Origin: CABQCM01 sp965145485
Lineage (GTDB): Bacteria > Bacillota > Clostridia > Oscillospirales > Acutalibacteraceae
Direction of reading: 5' to 3'
Assembly (NCBI GenBank): GCA_965145485.1
Contig: CBCTCU010000027.1
Coordinates: forward strand, 1 to 42,050
DNA: 42,050 nucleotides
Shown: positions 8,152-15,833 of the stretch, piece by piece
How positions within the stretch are numbered: position 1 is the first letter of the stretch
How the letters are laid out: every line of letters starts with the position of its first letter
The notes under the pieces: model-generated
The model's database searches: none
Told to the model about the DNA's origin: nothing
Seen by the model: only the letters and a program-made list of their open reading frames with translations
Position numbers and translations under genes: made by a program

Positions 8152-8842
8152 GCATTTGGGACGGGAGTTTACCAAGGGGCTTCTGCGGGAAAACCCCACC
8201 TTCCGCCTTGTTCTGGGCACCTGCCCTACTCTGGCGGTCACCACCTCAGCTCAGAGCGCCCTGGGCATGGGGGCGGCGGCCGCGGCGGTGCTGGTTTGCT
8301 CCAATGTGGTCATATCTGCGCTGCGCAAGGTCATCCCGCAGAAGGTGCGCATTCCAGCTTACATCACCATCATCGCCGGCTTTGTTTCCATTGTACAGAT
8401 GCTGGTCAAGGCCTATCTTCCTGCGATTGACGAGCAGCTAGGCATCTACCTTCCCCTCATCGTGGTCAATTGCATCATCCTTGGCCGCGCCGAGGCCTTT
8501 GCCGGGAAGAACGGCGTCGCCGCCTCCGCCCTCGACGGGCTGGGTATGGGGGTTGGCTTTACCGCGGCCCTGCTCTGTATGGGGTGCATCCGCGAGCTGC
8601 TGGGGCAGGGAACCCTGTTTGGCCTGAGCGTTTTGCCCGGCGCGATCTCACCCATGCTGCTGTTTATCCTGCCCCCCGGGGGATTCTTCGTCTTTGGCAT
8701 TCTCATCGCGCTGGCCAACCGCCTTGCCGAGCGGCAGGGCAAGCAGCCGGTGTCCTCTATGGGCTGTGCGGGTTGCCCGTCGGCCGGCGCCTGTTCCCAG
8801 TGTACGGACAAAGGCGCTCAGGGAGAGGAGGCGGCCCAATGA
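8141..8842 (+). CDS. rnfE: Rnf complex subunit E
   Basis: Integral membrane subunit, paired with RnfA; the two together hold a membrane-embedded iron-sulfur centre in known Rnf/Nqr structures. 233 residues, about six helices. LRENPTFRLVLGTCPTLAVTTSA supplies the conserved Cys near the N-terminus, and LGIYLPLIVVNCIILGRAEAFA the second. The C-terminus has an added Cys-rich tail (GCAGCPSAGACSQC), seen in some clostridial RnfE proteins and absent from E. coli RsxE. The start at 8141 lies within the rnfG end; GGAGGGG (8128-8134) precedes it. The stop overlaps the rnfA start as ATGA. Confidence 0.95.
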   Translation: MANRHLGREFTKGLLRENPTFRLVLGTCPTLAVTTSAQSALGMGAAAAAVLVCSNVVISALRKVIPQKVRIPAYITIIAGFVSIVQMLVKAYLPAIDEQLGIYLPLIVVNCIILGRAEAFAGKNGVAASALDGLGMGVGFTAALLCMGCIRELLGQGTLFGLSVLPGAISPMLLFILPPGGFFVFGILIALANRLAERQGKQPVSSMGCAGCPSAGACSQCTDKGAQGEEAAQ

Positions 8843-9441
8843 CCCTCTTTTTTTCCATCCTGCTCACCGGTATTCTGACCGACAACTTTGTTCTATCCCG
8901 TTTTCTGGGCATCTGCCCCTTCCTTGGGGTGTCCAAGAAGCTCAACACGGCCGTTGGCATGAGCGTTGCTGTAACCTTTGTCATGCTGCTTTCGACAGCT
9001 GTAACCTACCCCATACAAAAATATCTGCTCGACGCCTACGACCTGGGCTACCTGCAAACGGTGGTCTTTATCCTGGTGATCGCCGCCCTGGTGCAGCTGG
9101 TTGAGATCATATTGAAAAAATACATGCCCGCCCTCTACCAGTCGCTGGGCATCTACCTGCCGCTGATTACCACCAACTGCGCGGTGCTCGGCGTCGTACT
9201 CATCAACGTCGACACGGTGGTGATCCACGGGCAGGAGATCTACTATAATTTCGCACAGGCCATGGTCAGCTCGCTGGGAGCCGGTCTGGGCTTTTTGCTG
9301 GCGATGGTACTCTTTGCCGGCGTTCGCGAGCGCATGGAGCGGTGCGACCTGCCGAAGTTCCTCCAGGGCCTGCCCATCACCCTGATCGCGGCCTCGCTGG
9401 TATCCCTGTCCTTTCTCGGCTTTGCCGGTATGGCGGGGTAA
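8839..9441 (+). CDS. rnfA: Rnf complex subunit A
   Basis: Integral membrane partner of RnfE. 200 residues, about six helices. Landmarks: LTDNFVLSRFLGICPFLGVSKK with the conserved Cys, LGIYLPLITTNCAVLGVVLIN with the second Cys, and the C-terminal GLPITLIAASLVSLSFLGFAGM. Start ATG 8839 overlaps the rnfE stop by 4 bp; GGAGAGGAGG lies just upstream. Confidence 0.96.
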   Translation: MTLFFSILLTGILTDNFVLSRFLGICPFLGVSKKLNTAVGMSVAVTFVMLLSTAVTYPIQKYLLDAYDLGYLQTVVFILVIAALVQLVEIILKKYMPALYQSLGIYLPLITTNCAVLGVVLINVDTVVIHGQEIYYNFAQAMVSSLGAGLGFLLAMVLFAGVRERMERCDLPKFLQGLPITLIAASLVSLSFLGFAGMAG

Positions 9442-9648
9442 GCTATCCCGCTTTTGCCCCCTCCATGTTTCACTATGGTCTTTGTGAGATCGGTTGACCG
9501 CATCCTGCTGCGCTCGGCCTGCAAGGGGTCCTGCAGGAAATCGTCGTAAGCTTATCTCCTATGTTTGTTGTCGAGCCGCTTATGGCGGCAGGCATGCACG
9601 GACAAAACATCATTTTTATGAAATCCACTGAAAGGCGTGGACAAAGTT

Positions 9649-10479
9649 ATGATGAACTATCTCCTACCGGTTGCAATCGTGGCCGGCATCGGGCTGGTCG
9701 CCGGGCTGGGGCTGGCCATAGCATCCATTCTCATGGCCGTCCCGGTCAATCAGAAGGCGCAGGAACTGCGCGAGGCCCTGCCGGGCAACAATTGCGGGGC
9801 CTGTGGCTATTCGGGCTGCGACGGCTATGCCGAGGCTTTGGCAAATGGGTTGGATAATACCGGGCTGTGTACCCCCGGCGGCCCGCAGGTTGCCGGGCAG
9901 CTCGCCTCCATACTCGGCACCAAAGCAACGGCGGTCGTACCGACGGCCGCTGTGGTACGCTGCCGTGGCACCGCCGACTGCGCCAAAAGGAGCTATGATT
10001 ATCAGGGGGCGGACAGTTGCCGTATGGCGGCGCAGCTCGCCGGTGGGCCGATGGACTGCAAATACGGCTGCATCGGGCTGGGGGACTGCGTGCGCGCATG
10101 TCCTTTTGACGCCATCCGCATCTGCAACGGCGTATCCATCGTCGACCCGGCCAAATGCAAGGCCTGCCGTCAATGCCTCAAGGCCTGTCCCAAAGGGCTC
10201 ATCCACATGGTTGAGATCGATCGCGAGCGGGCCGATGTGCTCTGCCGGAACCAGGACAAGGGAGGCGATACCCGCAAAAAGTGCTCCGCAGGCTGTATCG
10301 GTTGCATGAAATGCGTTCGCTCTTGCCCCCATGGCGCGGTATCGGTTGAGAACTACGTCGCCTCGGTGGACCCCCAAAAATGCACGGGCTGCGGGGCATG
10401 CGTGCAGGGCTGCCCCACTGGCTGTATCCAGATGGTGCGGGGGCGCGAGGGCTTGCCAATGTCCCACTCGATCTCATAG
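9649..10479 (+). CDS. rnfB: Rnf complex subunit B (multi-cluster ferredoxin subunit)
   Basis: Entry point for electrons from reduced ferredoxin. 276 residues: one N-terminal helix (about 3-27), the NNCGACGYSGCDGYA cluster motif, then four ferredoxin-like motifs: CIGLGDCVRACPF, CKACRQCLKACPK, CIGCMKCVRSCPH and CTGCGACVQGCPT. This multi-cluster form is the clostridial/acetogen type. The start is uncertain: GTG 9637, ATG 9649 and ATG 9652 are in frame and the only site, GAAAGG at 9630-9635, is distant from the ATGs. The last residues (about MVRGREGLPMSHSIS) are read from DNA that is antisense to the minus-strand gene at 10353-10703, so the natural C-terminus may have been altered. The gene follows rnfA by about 207 bp. 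Confidence 0.93.
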   Translation: MMNYLLPVAIVAGIGLVAGLGLAIASILMAVPVNQKAQELREALPGNNCGACGYSGCDGYAEALANGLDNTGLCTPGGPQVAGQLASILGTKATAVVPTAAVVRCRGTADCAKRSYDYQGADSCRMAAQLAGGPMDCKYGCIGLGDCVRACPFDAIRICNGVSIVDPAKCKACRQCLKACPKGLIHMVEIDRERADVLCRNQDKGGDTRKKCSAGCIGCMKCVRSCPHGAVSVENYVASVDPQKCTGCGACVQGCPTGCIQMVRGREGLPMSHSIS

Positions 10480-10703
10480 CCGAAAAAATGCAGGTAGAGC
10501 CGGCCGTCGTGGTATTCCACCGCGATGGCCGGTTTTGAATCGGCAAAGCCGACGGTACGGGTATTGCGATCGGCCCGCGCCATACCCAAAAGCCCGACCG
10601 TAACACAGGTCAGGACAAAAAAAGACACCAGAAAGGAGCGGCGAAACACCTTCCACCGCGCCTTTCTGGCTGCATGTTGTGCTGGGCTTTGATTTTGCTT
10701 CAA
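10353..10703 (-). CDS. Small single-helix membrane protein downstream of spoIIP
   Basis: 116 residues. Basic N-terminus, one hydrophobic helix (RRSFLVSFFVLTCVTVGLLG, about residues 21-40), then a short outside domain with GRLYLHFFGYEIEWDIGK. The start is a TTG preceded by AGAGGAAG with 8 bases spacing. I do not recognise a family. The position after gpr and spoIIP suggests a spore-related membrane protein (inference). Its last ~38 codons run through antisense rnfB sequence (127-bp overlap) and look random after DIGKP, suggesting the original stop was lost. Confidence 0.5.
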   Translation of the reverse strand: MKQNQSPAQHAARKARWKVFRRSFLVSFFVLTCVTVGLLGMARADRNTRTVGFADSKPAIAVEYHDGRLYLHFFGYEIEWDIGKPSRPRTIWIQPVGQPCTHAPQPVHFWGSTEAT

Positions 10704-10887
10704 TTTACAACTTCCTCTTCATGAATCATCCATTGGTTCCTGCGCGGGACAGGGTGGGTATACGGCTGGGGAGCCAGGCAGGCGGCAGGTGTATCTTGGG
10801 ACGGGGCGGCCGTTTGTCTTTGACCCACCCGCCTTGCGGGCCAAAGCACCCGCTCGCTTTGCGGACGCCGCAGTGAGGCGCAGGGCC

Positions 10888-12042
10888 TTATTGGGTCAAT
10901 ACGCCCGCCAACGCCCGGCCGATCAGCTCGCCGGTATAAATCGCCTCTTCCAACGTGTTTGCCTCGCTGCCCACCTCGACAAGAAAAGAGCCCTTGGTTA
11001 GCTGCATATTATAGCGGCGGGCGGTAAAGAGCATGGACCGCGCCAGGCCGGGATAGCTGGTTTCGAGCGCCTGTTGAAGGCGGACGGTCAGCTTGAGGTT
11101 TTCCTCCCAGTTATCAAAATCGTAAACCGTCCCCTCCTGGCAGCCCGAAATAATCATGCACTGGGCGGCGTTCTTGCCATCGATGACGGCCGTCGGCTTG
11201 ACCCGGGTGTCGTCGCTTTGGGTGATGGCGTCCCGGTGCACGTCGATCACCACCTGTATGGATGGGTATTTCTGCAAATAACTCTCAATGGTTTCGGCGG
11301 CCGCATTGTAGCTCCCGGAATAGGAGGGGTAATCGTGCAGCGTCTTGTCGTGGATGGTCACGATCCCGGCTGAGGTCAACTGCTCGGTGATAGCGTCGCC
11401 CACCCGGCAGACATTCTGCGTGGTGTCGGTCGTGCGGGTATCGTCGCTTTTAATATAATACCCCACATCCTCCTTCATATAAGCCTCGGTCGTGTGGGTA
11501 TGCACGATGAGAACCTGGGGCGTACCGTCCATCACGATCTTGACGGCCGGGTCGGAGGACAGGATGCCTTCAATATCCACCGTGTGCCCGGAGGTCTGGT
11601 TGTTGATGTGCACCTTGTCGGTCTGAAGGTTGGCCCCGGAATTGGACAGGGTCATGGTTTTCACCTGGCCGGTCTCCACCCCCTCAGGCGGCGTTTGCGA
11701 GGGCTGGGACACGGCGGGCAGAGAGGAGGTCTCATCGCTTTGCGTCCCGGCGGCCTGGGAGGAGGATGCGTCGGCTGTCTGAGGCACAAGGGGCGCGTGG
11801 GTCTCGGCCTCGTCGTTATCCTCTGGGCTCTCGACACGGCTGGTGATATAGGGCACCGCCCCCTCGGGTAAGGCAAGCATAGCCGATAGAAAGGCTGCGT
11901 CGCCCGCCACCTTGAGCAAACCCGGCGCCCCGATCCCTTTGGCCCCCAGCCAGCAGAGCGCCACCGCCATCGCTGCGGCCACCACCCGTTTGAGCACCGC
12001 CGCCTTCTTTCGTCCCAATGCGTTCAATTCGTCCCACCCCAT
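10888..12042 (-). CDS. spoIIP: Stage II sporulation protein P (SpoIIP)
   Basis: Cell-wall amidase/endopeptidase of the SpoIIDMP complex, which drives engulfment of the forespore. 384 residues from the chosen start: a basic N-terminus and membrane helix (about 18-36), a variable Ser/Thr/Pro-rich linker (about 65-140), then the SpoIIP domain with QVLIVHTHTTEAYM, VVIDVHRDAI, and the metal-site Glu in FLVEVGSEANTLEEA near the C-terminus. The start is uncertain: the frame is open up to 12162, and ATG 12042 lacks a clear site; TTG codons just after GGGGTGGG are also possible. It lies downstream of gpr on the same strand, a common clostridial pairing. Confidence 0.9.
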   Translation of the reverse strand: MGWDELNALGRKKAAVLKRVVAAAMAVALCWLGAKGIGAPGLLKVAGDAAFLSAMLALPEGAVPYITSRVESPEDNDEAETHAPLVPQTADASSSQAAGTQSDETSSLPAVSQPSQTPPEGVETGQVKTMTLSNSGANLQTDKVHINNQTSGHTVDIEGILSSDPAVKIVMDGTPQVLIVHTHTTEAYMKEDVGYYIKSDDTRTTDTTQNVCRVGDAITEQLTSAGIVTIHDKTLHDYPSYSGSYNAAAETIESYLQKYPSIQVVIDVHRDAITQSDDTRVKPTAVIDGKNAAQCMIISGCQEGTVYDFDNWEENLKLTVRLQQALETSYPGLARSMLFTARRYNMQLTKGSFLVEVGSEANTLEEAIYTGELIGRALAGVLTQ

Positions 12043-12307
12043 TGTATGATCCGGATTGGGCGGCCAACTTCTGCCGCCGTCGTCATACCCAATCATATGC
12101 GGCGGACGCGCGGCGTAGTACACCAAACGGATTGTCCCACGCATGCGCGGGGACAAGGCCATGACGCTTCACGACGCCCAGCTTCTTGAGGCGGACAGCC
12201 CCTTGGATGGCAGGTTCCTCATCACGGCTCCCATTGCCGGTAACCAAAGCCGTGGGGTTGCAAGACGGCATGCAATAGGATAGAGATAGAGAAACACGAA
12301 AAAACGG

Positions 12308-13183
12308 CTATGCCATGATCTCCAACAGATCCTTTGGGGAAAGATGGGGATGCAGCGTACAATTAATCGCCAGGGCAATGAGTGCAGCGGCCCGTTCGAT
12401 GACCAGGTCGATTTCCCGCGGGGTGACCATCATCTGGCGGCCGTTTTGGTCGGCTTTACGCATGGCGTCCGCCCCGTCGCCGCCGAGTAGGTCGCTGGCC
12501 AGGGTGGCCGCATCGACCACGGTCGGCACTCCCATGGCGATCACCGGCACGCCGATGGTATTTTGGCTGATTTCCTTGCGCGTGTTGCCCACCCCGGAAC
12601 CGGGGCGTATTCCAGTGTCGGACAGTTGCACGGTACACCCCAGGCGGGAGAGCTGCCGCGAGGCCAGAGCGTCGATGACCACCACCGCCGCCGGCCGAAT
12701 CTGCCGCACCATACCCTCGAGGATTTCGGCTACCTCGATGCCGGTCTTGCCCAAAACGCCGGGTGCGACAGCGGCCACCGGGCGCAAATCCCCCAGACCG
12801 ACCGACCTGGCCAGCTCCCCGCTGATGTGCCGGGTGGCCAGGATGCGTCCGATTGCCTGCGGGCCCAGCGCGTCGGGAGTGATGTCGTCGTTGCCCAGCC
12901 CCACCACCAGGATCAGCCCCTCTTTGGGCAGCAGCCGCCCCAGCTCGACCGATATGGCGGTACGGCAGTCGTCGTCCATGTTGGTATCGTCGGAAAAAGC
13001 CGGCATCTCCACCGTAACATAATGCCCGACCGGACGGTCCAGCGCTTTGGCCCCTTCCTCATCCACCACCTCGATGCGGGTGATCGACGCCGGCCCCACG
13101 TCGATACGGTCGCTGCGCACCCCGCTGCAGGGCCCGGATAGGGCCTCCTGCCGCTCGAGGGCGAGATCGGTGCGAAACTGCAT
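12308..13183 (-). CDS. gpr: Germination protease Gpr
   Basis: Endoprotease that degrades small acid-soluble spore proteins at germination; made in the forespore as a zymogen. 291 residues, slightly shorter than the Bacillus protein. The N-terminal FRTDLALERQEAL is the propeptide/cleavage region typical of the family. VVGLGNDDITPDALGPQ and AAVAPGVLGKTGIEVAEI are signature blocks, and the DALASRQLSRLG and DTGIRPGSGVGN segments are strongly conserved. The ATG at 13183 follows GAGGAG by 6 bases. It is divergent from rpsT (182 bp apart), an arrangement common in Clostridia. Confidence 0.94.
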   Translation of the reverse strand: MQFRTDLALERQEALSGPCSGVRSDRIDVGPASITRIEVVDEEGAKALDRPVGHYVTVEMPAFSDDTNMDDDCRTAISVELGRLLPKEGLILVVGLGNDDITPDALGPQAIGRILATRHISGELARSVGLGDLRPVAAVAPGVLGKTGIEVAEILEGMVRQIRPAAVVVIDALASRQLSRLGCTVQLSDTGIRPGSGVGNTRKEISQNTIGVPVIAMGVPTVVDAATLASDLLGGDGADAMRKADQNGRQMMVTPREIDLVIERAAALIALAINCTLHPHLSPKDLLEIMA

Positions 13184-13297
13184 GATGTACTCCTCATTTC
13201 TCCTGAATTTATCCTGCTGGCCGCCACAAGGCAGCGGCAGGCCTTGCCATTATTATTATGCAAATTCAATTTCCTATCCGATTTTAAGAAAAAAAAC

Positions 13298-13326
13298 TTG
13301 CTTTTTCCTCCGAGTAGTGGTATCAT
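13298..13326 (+). promoter_or_regulatory. Promoter of rpsT
   Basis: TTGCTT (13298-13303), 17-bp spacer, TATCAT (13321-13326), about 40 bp before the rpsT ATG. Good vegetative consensus spacing. Confidence 0.7.
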
Positions 13327-13365
13327 AACCGTTGTGATATCGTACAGTGAGTAGGAGGTGTATTC

Positions 13366-13629
13366 ATGCCTAATATTAAATCCGCCAAAAAGCGCGTTCT
13401 GGTTACTGCCGTCAAGGCCAATCGCAACAAGGCGATCAAATCCGCACTGCGCACCTCGGTCAAAAAGGCCAATGCTGCCATTGAGAGCTCGGCCGCCGAT
13501 AAGGACGCCCTTGTCAAAGACGCCATCTCCCTCATCGACCGTTCGGTTACCAAGGGGATTCTGCATAAGAATAATGCTGCCCGCAAAAAGTCGGCTCTTA
13601 TGCTCAAGCTGAAGAAGGCCCAGGGCTAA
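13366..13629 (+). CDS. rpsT: 30S ribosomal protein S20
   Basis: Small-subunit protein that binds 16S rRNA. 87 residues, basic, helical, of normal length. MPNIKSAKKRVLVTAVKANRNKAIKS is the recognisable N-terminal block and LHKNNAARKKSALMLKL the C-terminal one. ATG 13366 follows AGGAGGTG (13353-13360) closely. It has its own promoter and terminator, so it is monocistronic. Confidence 0.97.
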   Translation: MPNIKSAKKRVLVTAVKANRNKAIKSALRTSVKKANAAIESSAADKDALVKDAISLIDRSVTKGILHKNNAARKKSALMLKLKKAQG

Positions 13630-13685
13630 TCGCGCCGTTTGGGCAAGACGTGCGCCAGAGGATTGCCCGCGCTATGGAATTGAGC

Positions 13686-13722
13686 AAAACAGCGTCCGCA
13701 TATCGTTGCGGGCGCTGTTTTT
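13686..13722 (+). terminator. Intrinsic terminator of rpsT
   Basis: Stem AAAACAGCGTCCGCA (13686-13700) pairs with TGCGGGCGCTGTTTT (one T-G wobble) around a short TATCGT loop, ending in T residues. It lies 57 bp after the rpsT stop. Confidence 0.88.
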
Positions 13723-13901
13723 GTCACCAGATATCCGGGGCTATGGCTACTGCCATGAATCCCGCGGCCAATACGCAAGAGCCCTTTCGCGGGCGTTTTT
13801 GCTCTGATGCCCCGCTTTTGGCGGGATACGCCGCCCGATTTTCCCGTCTCGTATTCCGGCGCCCGGATACCTTACCACAAAAATACAAGGAGGTGGAAGC
13901 G

Positions 13902-15380
13902 ATGCCCCTGCCTGAGCTATTATGCCCCGCCGGGGATCTTACCCGCTTGAAAGCCGCCATCCATTTTGGAGCCGACGCGGTATACCTCGCGGGAGAAACG
14001 ATGGGGATGCGCGCGGCCGCCCATAATTTTTCTTTACCGCAACTAGCAAAGGGGGTCGAATACGCCCACGAGCGCGGTAAAAAAGTGTACCTCGCCTGCA
14101 ACGCGATGCTGCGCAACTATCATTTTGACGTCCTGCCAGAATTGCTCGTCCAATGGGCAGGCTGCGGCGTGGACGCCCTGATTGTCGGCGATATGGGGGC
14201 GCTGCGCCTTGTCAAGCAGCGGCTGCCCGATATGCCGGTACATATCTCTGTGCAAACCGGGCTCTCCAACTACGAGGCGGTACGCGCCATGGCCGACCTG
14301 GGGGCCTGCCGGGCCATTCTATCCCGGGAGCTGACGCTGGATGAAATCGCGACAATCCGTGCCAAAGCCCCGGCAGATATGGAATTGGAGGCATTCGTAC
14401 ACGGCTCGATGTGCGTGTCGGTCTCGGGGCGCTGCCTGCTGTCCGATTACATGACCATGCAGGAGACTCCCCTCGATCCAACGGGCGAAAAAGCACGCCA
14501 TACCCCGGATGGGACATACGCAGGCCGAGAAAATACCGGGGCGCAGGCCAGCGGTAATCCCGCTGCTGGCGCCGGCACAGCGGCCGCAGACGGGCAATCC
14601 GCTTCTCACCCCGGGAGCCCTGCGTCGGCAGGCATCATTTCCGATCCCCATCCCCACGGTCAAACCAGCGGGGAGCGGATTGCGCGGGATGATACCAATC
14701 CTCCCCTCTCCTGCCGCAGTGGCAACGGCGGCGACTGCGCGCAGCCCTGCCGCTGGAAATACGCCCTGATGGAGGAAAGACGCCCGGGGGAATACTATCC
14801 CGTCTGTGAAACCGAGGAAGGAAGCTTTATCTTAAACTCCAAAGACCTGTGCATGATATCCCATCTGCCGGAGCTGGCAGCGGCCGGCATATCCTCCTTC
14901 AAGATCGAGGGGCGCGCCAAGTCGGCCTACTACGCCGCCGTCACCGCCAACGCCTACCGCTGTGCCCTGGACGAATGGCAGGCGGGGGGCTATTCGAGCG
15001 ACTACACCCCCTCCCCCTGGATTGTGGAGGAGCTCAACAAGGTCAGCCATCGCCCCTATTCCACCGGCTTTTACCTCGGCGGCCGGGGCGGCCAGCATAC
15101 GGCGGATGGCGGCTATGTGCGCGACTATGAGGTGATGGGGGTGGTCACCGGCTCGCAATGTGGCCGTATTACCGCCTCCCAACGCAATAAGCTGTATGAG
15201 GGGGATCGGGTGGAATTGCTCGAGCCAGGCCGCCCACCGATCCTTTGCGTCGTCGATCGGCTACGCGATGGCGAGGGCAACACTATTGAGAGCACCCCTC
15301 ACCCCACCATGCCCTATTCCTTCGCCTGCGATTATCCGGTCTCGCCCGGCACACTCATCCGCCGGGCCAGCCGGCGATGA
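13902..15380 (+). CDS. U32-family peptidase-like protein (possible RNA hydroxylase) with a large loop insertion
   Basis: 492 residues. Starts LPELLCPAGDLTRLKAAIHFGADAVYLAG, the U32 N-terminal block. Relatives include bacterial TrhP/RlhA-type RNA hydroxylation proteins and UbiU/V, which bind a 4Fe-4S cluster through conserved cysteines. Here the matching cysteines are C171 and C178 (MCVSVSGRC) and C279 and C283 (GGDCAQPCRW). Relatives usually have about 15-17 residues between the second and third; here there are 100. The extra segment (about residues 188-275) is Gly/Ala/Ser/Pro-rich. After it normal sequence resumes (KYALMEE, NSKDLCMI, FKIEGRAKSAYYAA, and a C-terminal beta domain). Start ATG 13902 lies 8 bases after AGGAGG. 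A longer open frame to 13650 runs through the rpsT terminator and is rejected. Confidence 0.88.
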   Translation: MPLPELLCPAGDLTRLKAAIHFGADAVYLAGETMGMRAAAHNFSLPQLAKGVEYAHERGKKVYLACNAMLRNYHFDVLPELLVQWAGCGVDALIVGDMGALRLVKQRLPDMPVHISVQTGLSNYEAVRAMADLGACRAILSRELTLDEIATIRAKAPADMELEAFVHGSMCVSVSGRCLLSDYMTMQETPLDPTGEKARHTPDGTYAGRENTGAQASGNPAAGAGTAAADGQSASHPGSPASAGIISDPHPHGQTSGERIARDDTNPPLSCRSGNGGDCAQPCRWKYALMEERRPGEYYPVCETEEGSFILNSKDLCMISHLPELAAAGISSFKIEGRAKSAYYAAVTANAYRCALDEWQAGGYSSDYTPSPWIVEELNKVSHRPYSTGFYLGGRGGQHTADGGYVRDYEVMGVVTGSQCGRITASQRNKLYEGDRVELLEPGRPPILCVVDRLRDGEGNTIESTPHPTMPYSFACDYPVSPGTLIRRASRR

Positions 15381-15465
15381 AACGCAGTGTTTTCGCTACG
15401 CTCTGTCCCTCGTCACGTGCCGCTGTGTAAGTCCGCCTTTTGGATCGTCAGCATGCGATAGCGTA

Positions 15466-15501
15466 TGGGAACCGCCTGCTCCAAGCAGGGATGGGTTCCC
15501 A
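15466..15501. repeat. Long inverted repeat (hairpin)
   Basis: TGGGAACC (15466-15473) and GGTTCCCA (15494-15501) enclose a second perfect stem CCTGCT / AGCAGG (15475-15480, 15484-15489) with a CCA loop. The arms are separated by single-base and 4-base bulges. No T tract follows on either side, so a simple terminator is unlikely. Confidence 0.85.
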
Positions 15502-15770
15502 GCTTGCCAGAGGCTTCAAATGACGCCATGCGTTTCATGGCCTGCCACGCACCGGCAAATCGGCTTCCCCGTATGATCCCTATCCAAGCTTCTGGTATGC
15601 TATTGCCTCAGGACGCGCTACCATACCTTTTCCTGCATCGCGCTCCCCACAGCGCACATACGGGAATGGTGGTTGTCATACCATCCTTGCCATCGGAGTA
15701 TGGCCGTTAGCCGTTCTTTTCGTGCGACGGGCGCCTTCACCGGCAGGACCGGTGGTTTCCCTTCATCAAG

Positions 15771-15813
15771 AAAAGCCACGCCAAGCGCTGACATGCGCTT
15801 GGCGCGGCTTTTT
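15771..15813. terminator. Bidirectional terminator between the U32 gene and the dockerin gene
   Basis: AAAAGCCACGCCAAGCGC (15771-15788) pairs with GCGCTTGGCGCGGCTTTT with one mismatch around a TGACAT loop. A-rich and T-rich flanks serve both strands. The minus-strand gene ends 21 bp away at 15834. Confidence 0.88.
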
Positions 15814-15833
15814 ATGCCTATAACGTTTTAAAG

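Larger units (their letters stand above)
15381..15833. other. Intergenic region with a strong hairpin and a shared terminator
   Basis: No gene-like frame. Contains a 14-bp hairpin at 15466-15501 without a T tract, and a bidirectional terminator at 15771-15813 between converging genes. Confidence 0.6.

Noticed and set aside
13650..13901. N-terminal extension of the U32 gene by 84 codons
   Set aside because: It passes through the rpsT terminator; the ATG at 13902 has a perfect SD site and begins with the family's N-terminal motif.
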